Assembly (NCBI RefSeq): GCF_003013815.1
Contig: NZ_PRLH01000092.1
Span: 43,891-107,890, forward strand
Length of the DNA: 64,000 nucleotides
Origin: Cyanothece sp. BG0011
GTDB taxonomy: Bacteria; Cyanobacteriota; Cyanobacteriia; Cyanobacteriales; Microcystaceae
Direction of reading: 5' to 3'
The first letter of the stretch is position 1, and every line of letters begins with the position of its first letter. The position numbers and the translations under genes are program-made. Under the pieces are notes generated by a model. That model was not told the DNA's origin and did no database searches. It saw only the letters and a program-made list of their open reading frames with translations. Positions 49,206-56,639 of the stretch are shown in pieces.

Positions 49206-49502
49206 TTACTGCTCACTCAACGGATTTTCTTCTTGAAAAGAAATTTTGAGAGTTGTGCCGGTGGCCTCAGCAATTCTTTTTAGTGTTCTGAGGGTAGCAT
49301 TTTGTTCTCCGCTTTCCCATCGAGCTATTTGGGACTGTTTAGCGCGCATTCGTTGAGCAAGTTCTTCTTGAGTTAATCCTGCTTGAGTTCTTGCTGCAAT
49401 AATGGCTGACGCTATTTCAAACTCCATGGCCATTTCTTCATAAGCAGTTTTATATTCTGGATCTTTTAACCATTTCTGGTGTAACTGAGAAATTTTAGTC
49501 AT
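49206..49502 (-). CDS. higA: HigA-like XRE antitoxin
   Basis: A 98-residue helix-turn-helix protein, with HTH at about 38-90 (RTQAGLTQEELAQRMRAKQSQIARWESG) and an N-terminal segment MTKISQLHQKWLKDPEYKTAYEEM typical of HigA antitoxins. Its ATG overlaps by 4 bp the stop codon (ATGA) of what appears to be the C-terminal remnant of a HigB toxin in another frame. The gene therefore seems to be an antitoxin whose toxin has been lost by deletion. Confidence 0.85.
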   Translation of the reverse strand: MTKISQLHQKWLKDPEYKTAYEEMAMEFEIASAIIAARTQAGLTQEELAQRMRAKQSQIARWESGEQNATLRTLKRIAEATGTTLKISFQEENPLSEQ

Positions 49503-49680
49503 TCTTCAATCTCCTCAGCCCGTTTGAGGGCAAGCTTAATTTCTTTTCTGGGGACTTTCTGGCCTTTCTGATATCTCGAAGGGTCATCTCTTCTATCATT
49601 AGTTCTTGAGTTCGCACTTCAATTTTTTTCTGACGTTCTTGAGATAGGTTTTGCATGATATGTTCGAGGTTTTTCGCCAT
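49495..49680 (-). pseudogene. Chimeric toxin-antitoxin remnant (XRE N-terminus joined to HigB C-terminus)
   Basis: The first 42 or so residues of this 61-codon frame (MAKNLEHIMQNLSQERQKKI and RTQELMIEEMTLRDIRKARK) match the N-terminus of another class of XRE antitoxin but lack its helix-turn-helix. From about 49574 the +1 frame instead reads RYQKGQKVPRKEIKLALKRA and ends EEIEE at a TGA (49499-49501) overlapping higA. That is the usual C-terminus of a HigB/Gp49-type toxin. I read this as a deletion fusing two toxin-antitoxin modules, leaving no functional toxin. Confidence 0.55.
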
Positions 49681-49769
49681 TCCTTTATTCTCCTGTGTTT
49701 TTCAACTCACTCAGATAAAAATCAATTAGCTATGATAAATTTACAAGAAATGTGAGGGCATTTTTAATG

Positions 49770-49985
49770 AAATTTCAGGTTATTTTTACTTACGATCCAG
49801 AATATAAAGGTTATGTTGCTGAAGCCGTATCCTTACCCGGTTGCGTTAGTCAAGGTAAAACGATGGATGAAGCGATCGCCAATATAAAAGATGCCATTCA
49901 AGGTTATCTTTATGTGGAAGAAAAGCATGGTAATTATAGTTTTTCTGTTGAATCTCAATCATTTGTGGGAGAAGTGGTGATTTAA
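49770..49985 (+). CDS. hicB: HicB antitoxin
   Basis: A 71-residue HicB-fold antitoxin (MKFQVIFTYDPEYKGYVAEA, LPGCVSQGKTMDEAIANIKDA). The ATG at 49770 gives the family-typical beginning; another ATG at 49752 is in frame. HicB forms a partial RNase H fold that binds and inhibits HicA. The stop codon overlaps the start of hicA by one base, so the two are translationally coupled in antitoxin-first order. Confidence 0.87.
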   Translation, partial: KFQVIFTYDPEYKGYVAEAVSLPGCVSQGKTMDEAIANIKDAIQGYLYVEEKHGNYSFSVESQSFVGEVVI

Positions 49986-50203
49986 TGGGTAGATTGTCCA
50001 ACATATCCGGGAAAAAAGCCATTAGGATGTTTGAGAAGTTGGGTTATATTCAAGACCATCAAACTGGTAGTCATATAATTCTCTGGCATCCCGAAAAATC
50101 AACCTTATCAGTCCCCAATCATAAAGAATTAGCTCCTGGTTTACTCAGAAGTCTCATTCGACAAGCAGGAATCACCGTTGATGAGTTTTTGAGTTACAAA
50201 TAA
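49985..50203 (+). CDS. hicA: HicA mRNA interferase toxin
   Basis: A 72-residue double-stranded-RNA-binding-fold toxin that cleaves mRNA. Family features are SGKKAIRMFEKLGYIQDHQTGSH in part (KLGYIQDHQTGSHIIL) with catalytic H30, and LSVPNHKELAPGLLRSLIRQ. It is intact in length and catalytic residue, so this module looks functional. It directly follows hicB and precedes a repeat-containing gap before the pilin gene. Confidence 0.88.
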   Translation: MGRLSNISGKKAIRMFEKLGYIQDHQTGSHIILWHPEKSTLSVPNHKELAPGLLRSLIRQAGITVDEFLSYK

Positions 50204-50212
50204 CAAACAAGT

Positions 50213-50335
50213 GAAACCATTCCCCCCTTTCCAAAGGAGACTTTAAAGCTTTTCACCAATCAATCCAATCAACCCACCAACAAACATTCCCCCCTTTCAA
50301 AAAGGGGGGTTAGGGGGGATCACAACCCTCCTCAA
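50213..50335. repeat. Poly-C/poly-G palindromic repeats before pilin gene
   Basis: Two degenerate CCCCCCTTTC...AAAGGGGGG-type hairpin units (for example 50290-50320) of the kind found in the MITE cores but without the CTTGCACC ends. Probably a solo core or a different small repeat family; it could also terminate hicA transcription. Confidence 0.5.
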
Positions 50336-50366
50336 AAAAAAATAAAAAAAAATTTTTCAGCCAAGT

Positions 50367-50395
50367 GATATGTTTCGTGATCGAGGTGGGTATGT
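50367..50395 (+). promoter_or_regulatory. SigF-like promoter of first pilin gene
   Basis: TATGT (50369-50373), 15 bases, then GGTAT (50389-50393), within the longer match AAGTGATATGTTTC. This fits, from memory, the SigF (group 3 sigma) pattern TAGGC-N15-GGTAA described for pilin promoters in Synechocystis. An almost parallel site lies at 53653-53682. Confidence 0.5.
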
Positions 50396-50449
50396 TCTAT
50401 CTAGAAGCGAAAAACACACTAACCTCTACCAAAAAGGAACATTAAACCA

Positions 50450-51097
50450 ATGAATAACAAATTTAACTCTACCTTCAAAGCGAACTTACTCAAAACTATC
50501 GCTAACAAAAAAGGTAATAAAGGTTTCACCTTAATTGAATTATTAGTTGTTGTTATTATTATCGGTGTATTAGCCGCCATCGCTCTTCCCAACCTCTTAG
50601 GTCAAGTGGGTAAAGCGCGTGAATCTGAAGCGAAGAGTACCCTCGGTGCAATGAACCGCGCTCAACAAACTGCTTTTGCAGAAAGAGGCGAATTTGCTGA
50701 CAGTATCGCTCAGTTAGAAGTCCCCGTGGGTAACGAGAAATTCTACGGTATCTTTGTGGATAGTACCACAGGTGGAATTATGGGAGCCGTTGGTATTAAC
50801 AGAAACGATGATGGAACCATTTCTGACGTTGGTGGTGTTGCTAACGGTCAAAATGGAACCCGTGACTACGCTGCAGCCATCAACTACGACGATGTAGCTC
50901 GTACCTTCTCCACCGTTGTCTGCCGGGCTAATAATTCTGATGGTAACCAAACTAATCAGTATGCTATTCATACTAGTCCCACTGCTAATGGTAAAGTCAT
51001 CGATCCCGCTGGTGTTGGTGGTATTAACAGTGGTGGTGTCACCGATGCTAATGATTTAGCAGCTTGTGACACAGGCATCACCGAAGAAGTCAAGTAA
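50450..51097 (+). CDS. pilA: Type IV major pilin-like protein PilA, first copy
   Basis: A 215-residue type IV pilin. The leader of 25 residues ends in KKGNKG, then FTLIELLVVVIIIGVLAAIALPN with the cleavage after G25 and the conserved Glu at mature position 5. The N-terminal helix is followed by a globular domain with a C-terminal pair of cysteines (VVCRANNS and AACDTG) that may form the disulfide loop. Type IV pili drive motility, DNA uptake and adhesion. The upstream SigF-like promoter and a downstream hairpin suggest a single-gene transcript. A tandem copy follows. Confidence 0.93.
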   Translation: MNNKFNSTFKANLLKTIANKKGNKGFTLIELLVVVIIIGVLAAIALPNLLGQVGKARESEAKSTLGAMNRAQQTAFAERGEFADSIAQLEVPVGNEKFYGIFVDSTTGGIMGAVGINRNDDGTISDVGGVANGQNGTRDYAAAINYDDVARTFSTVVCRANNSDGNQTNQYAIHTSPTANGKVIDPAGVGGINSGGVTDANDLAACDTGITEEVK

Positions 51098-51137
51098 GAC
51101 TAGGCTGTGTTAACACTGACGTAATCTTAGATAATTT

Positions 51138-51170
51138 CAGGTGGTTTGCTTAGGGTTGCCACCTGTTTTT
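51138..51170 (+). terminator. Terminator of first pilin gene
   Basis: Perfect 7 bp stem CAGGTGG (51138-51144) and CCACCTG (51159-51165) followed by TTTTT. A near-identical hairpin follows the second pilin gene, so it was duplicated with the gene. Confidence 0.8.
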
Positions 51171-51183
51171 ATTAGGGGACATT

Positions 51184-51475
51184 GTAGGGGTCAACTCACA
51201 TCTTGCACCAAAACAAATAAACTTAATAATTATGACAAGGTAGTCAATTGTGAATAATTTAGCATCAAAATTGAACGCTCTTGCCTGTCTTGGTGAGCGT
51301 TCCCTTGCGCAGATGCGAAGGCGCGGGGTCTCACCGCTCTTGCCTCTTGCCTCTTGCCTACCCCCCCTGCCCCTTACCCCCCACACCCCCCACACCCCCC
51401 TTTCAAAGGGGGGCAGGGGGGGTTAGGGGTGTTAGCGAAGGTGCAAGATATGAGTCAAGGGCCGTTGACCCCTAC
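51184..51475. repeat. 28 bp palindrome interrupted by a mobile element
   Basis: Left half GTAGGGGTCAA (51184-51194) and right half GGGCCGTTGACCCCTAC (51459-51475) together make the palindrome that is uninterrupted at 56585-56612, with one mismatch. GTCAA is present on both sides of the insert and is the apparent target duplication. Confidence 0.8.
51195..51453 (-). mobile_element. MITE-like element, copy 4 (nested)
   Basis: About 259 bp, inverted relative to copies 1-3. Ends are CTCACATCTTGCACC and GGTGCAAGATATGA. Flanks are direct repeats GTCAA (51190-51194 and 51454-51458). The core holds TTGCCTC units and CCCCCCTTTCAAAGGGGGG. Its inner segment matching GAGCGTTCCCTTGCGCAGAT is shared with copy 1 in reverse. 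Confidence 0.85.
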
Positions 51476-51510
51476 GCAACTGTAAAATAAACCATCAGAA
51501 TTTTAAAGCC

Positions 51511-52152
51511 ATGAATAACCTATTTAAAGCCAACCTGGTCAAAACCCTCGCCACCAAAAAAGGTAACCAGGGTTTCACCTTAATTGAATTATTAGTGGTT
51601 GTGATTATTATTGGGGTATTAGCAGCTATTGCTCTTCCCAACCTCTTAGGACAAGTGGGGAAGGCCCGTGAATCTGAAGCTAAAAGTACCCTCGGTGCCA
51701 TGAACCGCGCCCAACAAACTGTTTTTGTTGAAAGAGGTGAATTTGCTCAGAACTTAAACGAATTAGAAGTACCTGTGGGTAATGAGAAATTTTATGGTAT
51801 TTTTCTTGATACTAGCACCCCAGGAATTATGGGGGCTGCTGGTATTAACCGAGATCCGGCTACCAGTAACGTAATCGATGGTAGTTTTAATGGAGATGCC
51901 AATGGTCAAAATGGAACCCGTGACTACTCTTCTGCTGTCAACTACGATGATGAAGCTCGGACTTTTTCCTCTGTGGTTTGTCGAGCCAATGCTGCCCAAA
52001 GACCTACTCAATACCGACTGAGTATTGTCAGTGTTGATGGGACGAACCCAAAATTAGTTACAGGGACTACCAATGGTATTCTTAGTGGCGGTGTTACTAA
52101 TTTACCGACCTTGGCTGCTTGTCAGACGAGTAGAACGGATGAAGTTAAGTAG
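51511..52152 (+). CDS. pilA: Type IV pilin-like protein PilA, second copy
   Basis: A 213-residue tandem paralogue of the preceding pilin. The shorter 21-residue leader ends KKGNQG before FTLIELLVVVIIIGVLAAIA. The first half is nearly identical to the first copy (VGKARESEAKSTLGAMNRAQ), while the C-terminal domain differs more (RDPATSNVIDGSFNGDANGQ), which suggests diversification of the exposed surface. The SigF-like site of the first copy is absent upstream, where a mobile element lies instead. Expression may need read-through or another promoter. A matching terminator hairpin follows. Confidence 0.93.
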   Translation: MNNLFKANLVKTLATKKGNQGFTLIELLVVVIIIGVLAAIALPNLLGQVGKARESEAKSTLGAMNRAQQTVFVERGEFAQNLNELEVPVGNEKFYGIFLDTSTPGIMGAAGINRDPATSNVIDGSFNGDANGQNGTRDYSSAVNYDDEARTFSSVVCRANAAQRPTQYRLSIVSVDGTNPKLVTGTTNGILSGGVTNLPTLAACQTSRTDEVK

Positions 52153-52169
52153 GTTTAGGGTGTACTAAT

Positions 52170-52202
52170 CAGGTGGTTCGTTACGGTTGCCACCTGTTTT
52201 AA
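52170..52202 (+). terminator. Terminator of second pilin gene
   Basis: Stem CAGGTGG (52170-52176) and CCACCTG (52190-52196) followed by TTTT; same stem as after the first pilin gene. Confidence 0.75.
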
Positions 52203-52230
52203 TTGTTTTTGGGGGGTGTGTTTTTTGGGG

Positions 52231-52557
52231 TTAAAATTCAAGTCTAATGTATAGACTCCATATTTTCTTAATTGTCTGAGCATCACCTTGAGAAACACGA
52301 CCAATTTTTGTTAACAGTAGGGACTTTTCTAAACAATCCAGTCTAGACAAACGAACTGTGGAAGGGACTCGTAACCCACTAATCGACCAATCTTGAATCA
52401 AGACATCAGTTGGAGAACGGGGAGAAGCAGAGGTGACAACTGCAACAACCACATCTTCGCCATCACACCACAATACAAGAACAGGACGTTTCTTAGTGCT
52501 AATTCCATTAGTGAAAGGAATTTTCGCCACCCAAAACTCACCTGCTTCAATAGTCAT
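52231..52557 (-). CDS. PemK/MazF-family toxin
   Basis: A 108-residue PemK/MazF-like ribonuclease toxin when started at 52557 (MTIEAGEFWVAKIPFTNG). Upstream in-frame ATGs lie inside the antitoxin gene and give a non-typical leader. Family features are KRPVLVLWCDGEDVVVAVVTS and STVRLSRLDCLEKSLL. It overlaps the end of the upstream antitoxin gene by 11 bp, giving normal antitoxin-first order. Confidence 0.85.
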   Translation of the reverse strand: MTIEAGEFWVAKIPFTNGISTKKRPVLVLWCDGEDVVVAVVTSASPRSPTDVLIQDWSISGLRVPSTVRLSRLDCLEKSLLLTKIGRVSQGDAQTIKKIWSLYIRLEF

Positions 52558-52759
52558 CGTATAACCCCTCATCTTCTGGTGAATAACCATTGAGAAAAGC
52601 ACTATGACTGCGAATCGTGTCCATTTCCATTGATTTTGGCTGAATGGTAATCACCCAATTTCCTGCCCCTATTTTATCTACTAAAGAAGAGGGCAAAGTT
52701 AACTTTTCTCCTGGCTGAATTTCAATTTCATAAGTAATATTGATAATACTGCTTTTCAT
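52547..52759 (-). CDS. Antitoxin paired with PemK/MazF-like toxin
   Basis: A 70-residue protein with an N-terminal beta-rich half like an AbrB/MazE DNA-binding domain (YEIEIQPGEKLTLPSSLVDK) and an acidic C-terminus (NGYSPEDEGLYDDY) suited to blocking the toxin. Its 3' end overlaps the toxin start by 11 bp. The assignment rests mainly on position and size. Confidence 0.75.
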   Translation of the reverse strand: MKSSIINITYEIEIQPGEKLTLPSSLVDKIGAGNWVITIQPKSMEMDTIRSHSAFLNGYSPEDEGLYDDY

Positions 52760-52846
52760 TGGTTTAATGATGATGTTTAAAATGATAATATTTACCTATA
52801 GTATTATAGAATTAATCAATAAATTAGTAAAGTAGAGTGAGGAAAT

Positions 52847-53191
52847 ATGAATAAGTTAACTTTAAAGTTGCCAGAAATTCTGCATCAAAAACTAATTAAT
52901 TTAGCAGAAAAAGAAGGGGTATCTCTTAATCAATACATCATTTCTGCTCTCACTTATCAAGTAGCTTCTAACTATACAATGATTATCAAATCAGAACTAG
53001 ATAAAGCGAAACAAGAGCAACAATTCAAAGATTTATTAGTTGAATTGGGTCAAACATCGACGACTCAAATAAAAGAAATTTTATCGAAGCGAGAATCAGT
53101 AAAACCAGAAAGTGAATTAACACAAGAAATCGTCAATAAATTTGAAACTCTGATTCAAAATAAATCGAAATTAACTGAAACTAATGATTAA
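52847..53191 (+). CDS. Ribbon-helix-helix / HicB-like orphan protein
   Basis: A 114-residue protein with an N-terminal Arc-type ribbon-helix-helix (LTLKLPEILHQKLINLAEKE and VSLNQYIISALTYQVA) and a charged helical tail. Such proteins are toxin-module antitoxins or transcription factors. No toxin is adjacent. Its 3' end overlaps, tail to tail, the next minus-strand gene by 21 bp. Confidence 0.75.
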   Translation: MNKLTLKLPEILHQKLINLAEKEGVSLNQYIISALTYQVASNYTMIIKSELDKAKQEQQFKDLLVELGQTSTTQIKEILSKRESVKPESELTQEIVNKFETLIQNKSKLTETND

Positions 53192-53461
53192 AAAATGATA
53201 AAGATAACCATCAAGATTGACAGACGCATCTGTTATCGTATCTTCTACCGGATGTTTTCCCAAATCCCAAATAGGATCATTTTCAGGGTCAATATTTTTT
53301 TCGTTTTCTTTCTGAGAATTCAGGATAATATTTTGAGCTTGTAAAGCTTGTTTTAATAGAAAAACCGCTTGTGCGTCAACAGATTGATGGTTTTGTTCTG
53401 CTAACTGTTGAATTTGGCTCATCATATCATCAGGGATATGGTTTAAATTAAGTGTTGCCAT
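53171..53461 (-). CDS. FitA/VapB-like orphan antitoxin
   Basis: A 96-residue protein with a ribbon-helix-helix start (MATLNLNHIPDDMMSQIQQL and HQSVDAQAVFLLKQAL) and a tail containing DPIWDLGKHPVEDTITDAS, the usual C-terminal pattern of cyanobacterial VapB-type antitoxins. The expected VapC gene downstream is missing, and the frame runs on into the opposing gene, so the toxin appears lost and the last residues (HFLIISFS) may be acquired. Confidence 0.72.
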   Translation of the reverse strand: MATLNLNHIPDDMMSQIQQLAEQNHQSVDAQAVFLLKQALQAQNIILNSQKENEKNIDPENDPIWDLGKHPVEDTITDASVNLDGYLYHFLIISFS

Positions 53462-53652
53462 AATTTTTGCTTTAAAACACTATTATTAATACATATCAAT
53501 AATTATTATAACATAATTTTCTATTCTGATTCTATGATCAATTGAGCTAGAATGAGGGCAGATTGATTTTATTTATTAATTGGTCTAATAATTAACAACA
53601 AAACTACCCCTACGCTATTAATCAATCTTTGACTACTAGAATTTTATGTCTA

Positions 53653-53683
53653 AGTGATAGGTTTCAGGAGAAATGCGGGTACT
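53653..53683 (+). promoter_or_regulatory. SigF-like promoter ahead of the TPR/SPINDLY gene
   Basis: TAGGT (53658-53662), 15 bases, GGTAC (53678-53682), inside AAGTGATAGGTTTC, nearly the same as the pilin promoter at 50367-50395 with identical spacing. The 363 bp gap also contains a 32-codon ORF at 53714-53812. Confidence 0.5.
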
Positions 53684-53713
53684 ATATGAATATCCGTAGG
53701 AGTTTTCAAGGAA

Positions 53714-53812
53714 ATGAATAAGTATTTTTACACAAGTCAGTCAGGAACTTGTGCAGAAAAGCTTTGTTTTGAAACGGACTCTATTAATTGCAAAACTCGC
53801 TCTAAGTTGTAA
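53714..53812 (+). CDS. Possible 32-aa leader peptide
   Basis: A short ORF (MNKYFYTSQSGTCAEKLCFE, then DSINCKTRSKL) with a GGAG/AAGGA site 4-15 bases upstream. It ends 12 bp before the ATG of the SPINDLY gene. It could be a translated leader coupled to that gene, or chance. Confidence 0.25.
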   Translation: MNKYFYTSQSGTCAEKLCFETDSINCKTRSKL

Positions 53813-53824
53813 TGGTATTCTAAA

Positions 53825-56533
53825 ATGTCTATACAGTTAACCTCCCTAGAAATAGAAGCACAACAAGCTTTAAATGAACAGCAATATCAAGCGGCCATTT
53901 CTCTTTATCATCAATGTCTAGAAACCAAAAGCGATCGCTTAGAAGATTATTGGTATTTAGGGTTAGCCTACTTTTTAAACAAACAAGAAGAAGAAGCGCA
54001 AGAAGCGTGGATGATGCCTTTATTATCGGGAGAATTAGACCATCATCCTCACTGGGAACAAGAGTTAATTATTATTTTAGACAGTGCTATTGAGCGTCTT
54101 TGTTCCCAAGGGAATTTAATTACAGGAAAACGTTTACAACAAGTGATCCAAGAAATTGATCCTAACTATGAACATTCAAAGTTAACTATAACCATTCAAT
54201 CCCAAGTCAAACAGCTTTTAGAAGAAGGATTATTAGCGGTTGTCGAGAAGAATTTAGAAGAAGGGAAACAGAAATTTTTAGAAATTATTGAACTTGATGA
54301 TAATTTGCCCCATGTTTGGCATAATTTAGGGATGCTTTATTATCAATTAGAAGCCTATCCTCAAGCTTACCAAGCCATACAAAAGGCTCTTGAATTAAAC
54401 CCGAATAAATCTGTTTATTATTATGGTTTGGGGTTAATTCTTGAAGATGTAAACCGAACTGAATTAGCCATTGCTGCTTATCAAAAATGCCTAGAACTTG
54501 ATCCCAAACATCTTGATACCTATATTTGTTTAGGGAGGATGTTAAAAAGAGAAAAGAGATGGTTAGAAACCGAACAAGTTTATCAACAGGCGATCGCCAA
54601 TATTCCTGATCATTTTGGCTGTTATTTAAACTTAGGCAATCTTCTTCTAGAGCAAGCCAAATTAGAAAATATCTGTCCCCCCACTCGGTTTAAAGATATC
54701 ATTAACTACTATAAAAAAGCCTTAGAACTTAGTCCTAATGATCATTCTGTTCTCTTAGGATTAGCGGAAACCTACCAATTAGCTCAAGAAGAAGAACTCG
54801 CGTTATTACATTTTGGTGATGCTGCTTTTATCTGTGGTGACTATGAATCAGCCATTGATTATTACCATCAATATATTCAGAAAGATCCGCATAACTTGAA
54901 AGTATATTGTGATTTATTTAAAACTTATGAGAAACTGAAAAATTATGATCAAGCCATTGAAGTTGGCAAAAAAGGCATTGAATTAGAGCCTAAGTCTCAT
55001 CAAATGTATAAACTTTTAATTTATTTATATCATTCCTTGGGAGATATAGAAGCAGCCTTAACCATCATTGCTAAAGCAGAAGAAGCCATACCAGGGAATA
55101 GTTTAATTAAACAACTCAAACAATGGCTTCTGCCTATTATCTACGATACCCCTGACGAAATAGAGCGTTATCGTCAGCGTTTTACAGATCATCTCTATGA
55201 ATTCATTGATAGTTCAGGAATTGATCAACCGGAACAACTTACCACAAAAAAAATAGCTCAACTGACTAACTCTTTAGCACAACACACCAACTTTTATTTA
55301 CAATACCAAGGCCGAGACGACAAACCGATACAAAAGAAATATGGGGAATATGTACACAAAGTGCTTAGTTTACGCTTTCCTCAATATGTTCAACCCCGTT
55401 CCCTAGAACCTGGTTTACCAAATCGAAAACTCAGGATCGGTTACCTCTCAGCCTCAATGTATTATCACACTGTGGGTAGACTCTTTTTAGGTTGGCTCAA
55501 ACAAGCTGATCGAGATAAATTTACAATTCATAGCTATGCCATCAATAAAACCAGTGATGTTCAAACAGAGAAATTCCAAGTTTTAAGTGACAGTTTTCAT
55601 CATATCCCCACTTATTACAATCTTTCGGAAGTTGCAGAGACCATTCTGAAAGATAAACTGGATATTTTAGTCTTTCCTGATGTGGGTATGACTCCCATGA
55701 TGACTTTATTAGCAGGGTTAAGATTAGCCCCGATTCAATGCGTCAGTTGGGGCCATCCCATCACCACCGGTTCTCCTACGATGGATTACTTTTTAACCTC
55801 GGATTTGATGGAACCCGAAAATGGAGAAGATCACTATACCGAGAAATTGATCAGACTACCTAATATTAGTATTGCTTACGAAACGCCTTCTATTCCTGAT
55901 CATCCTAATCCTAGAGAGACATTCAATCTATCTGATGAAGCGGTGGTTTATCTATCCTGTCAGTCTCTCTACAAATATTTACCCCAATACGATTATATTT
56001 TTCCTCGTATTGCTCTAGAGGTTCCTAATGCTCAATTTGCCTTTTTAGAATCCAGTAATAGTCCTAAAATCACTCAGCAGTTTAAAAATCGCCTTAAACG
56101 AGCATTTGCTGACGTGGGCCTCGATAGTGAACAATATTGTGTTATTGTGCCTCGGTTGAATCGTCATGAGTATCTATCCCTCAATCTCGTTTCCGATGTT
56201 TTCCTCGATACGTTAAGTTGGTCAGGGGGTAATACTACTTTAGAAGCGATCGCCTGTAATTTACCGGTGGTGACTTGTCCAGGGGAGTTTATGCGGGGCC
56301 GTCATGCTTACGCTATTTTAAAAACCCTCGGAGTCGAAGAAACGATTACCTATTCAGAAGAAGACTATATCGCTATGGCAATCAAATTAGGACATGATCC
56401 CCAATGGCGAAAAGAACTCAGAGAAAACATTAAAGCTAATCATCATCGACTTTATGAGGATCAAGTGGCTATGGATGCTTTAGAAAGTTTCTATGAGCAA
56501 GCAGTCAAAGATCATCAAGCTAAGGAATCTTAA
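53825..56533 (+). CDS. TPR-containing SPINDLY-type O-GlcNAc transferase-like glycosyltransferase
   Basis: A 902-residue protein. About the first 470 residues are tetratricopeptide repeats (for example HVWHNLGMLYYQLEAYPQAY and YYYGLGLILEDVNRTELAIA). The C-terminal half (about 530-895) is a GT41 family domain, with RIGYLSASMYYHTVGRLFLG, the DILVFPDVGMTPMMTLLAGLRLAPIQ region (in part: FPDVGMTPMMTLLAGLRLA), CVSWGHPITTGSPTMDYF, and DVFLDTLSWSGGNTTLEAIA for nucleotide-sugar binding. Members add a sugar to Ser/Thr of proteins. It shares a SigF-like promoter with the pilin gene 3.4 kb upstream, so pilin could be a target; this is a hypothesis. Confidence 0.9.
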   Translation: MSIQLTSLEIEAQQALNEQQYQAAISLYHQCLETKSDRLEDYWYLGLAYFLNKQEEEAQEAWMMPLLSGELDHHPHWEQELIIILDSAIERLCSQGNLITGKRLQQVIQEIDPNYEHSKLTITIQSQVKQLLEEGLLAVVEKNLEEGKQKFLEIIELDDNLPHVWHNLGMLYYQLEAYPQAYQAIQKALELNPNKSVYYYGLGLILEDVNRTELAIAAYQKCLELDPKHLDTYICLGRMLKREKRWLETEQVYQQAIANIPDHFGCYLNLGNLLLEQAKLENICPPTRFKDIINYYKKALELSPNDHSVLLGLAETYQLAQEEELALLHFGDAAFICGDYESAIDYYHQYIQKDPHNLKVYCDLFKTYEKLKNYDQAIEVGKKGIELEPKSHQMYKLLIYLYHSLGDIEAALTIIAKAEEAIPGNSLIKQLKQWLLPIIYDTPDEIERYRQRFTDHLYEFIDSSGIDQPEQLTTKKIAQLTNSLAQHTNFYLQYQGRDDKPIQKKYGEYVHKVLSLRFPQYVQPRSLEPGLPNRKLRIGYLSASMYYHTVGRLFLGWLKQADRDKFTIHSYAINKTSDVQTEKFQVLSDSFHHIPTYYNLSEVAETILKDKLDILVFPDVGMTPMMTLLAGLRLAPIQCVSWGHPITTGSPTMDYFLTSDLMEPENGEDHYTEKLIRLPNISIAYETPSIPDHPNPRETFNLSDEAVVYLSCQSLYKYLPQYDYIFPRIALEVPNAQFAFLESSNSPKITQQFKNRLKRAFADVGLDSEQYCVIVPRLNRHEYLSLNLVSDVFLDTLSWSGGNTTLEAIACNLPVVTCPGEFMRGRHAYAILKTLGVEETITYSEEDYIAMAIKLGHDPQWRKELRENIKANHHRLYEDQVAMDALESFYEQAVKDHQAKES

Positions 56534-56538
56534 TCTAT

Positions 56539-56566
56539 GTAGAGACGTTTCATGAAACGTCTCTAC
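56539..56566. terminator. Perfect 28 bp palindrome after the SPINDLY gene
   Basis: A perfect palindrome with arm GTAGAGACGTTTCA. It is 6 bp past the stop codon and followed by AAAACAAT. Palindromes of this GTAGAGACGT type are widespread in cyanobacterial genomes and may act as terminators. Confidence 0.65.
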
Positions 56567-56584
56567 AAAACAATCAATATGTTT

Positions 56585-56612
56585 GTAGGGGTCAACGGCC
56601 GTTGACCCCTAC
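56585..56612. repeat. Perfect 28 bp palindrome, uninterrupted form
   Basis: Palindrome with arm GTAGGGGTCAACGG. It is the empty-site equivalent of the interrupted palindrome at 51184-51475. A weaker relative (AGAGTCAAT...GTTGACTCT) lies at 57732-57753. Confidence 0.8.
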
Positions 56613-56639
56613 TCTAGCTATTTTTGAGAATTAATATAA

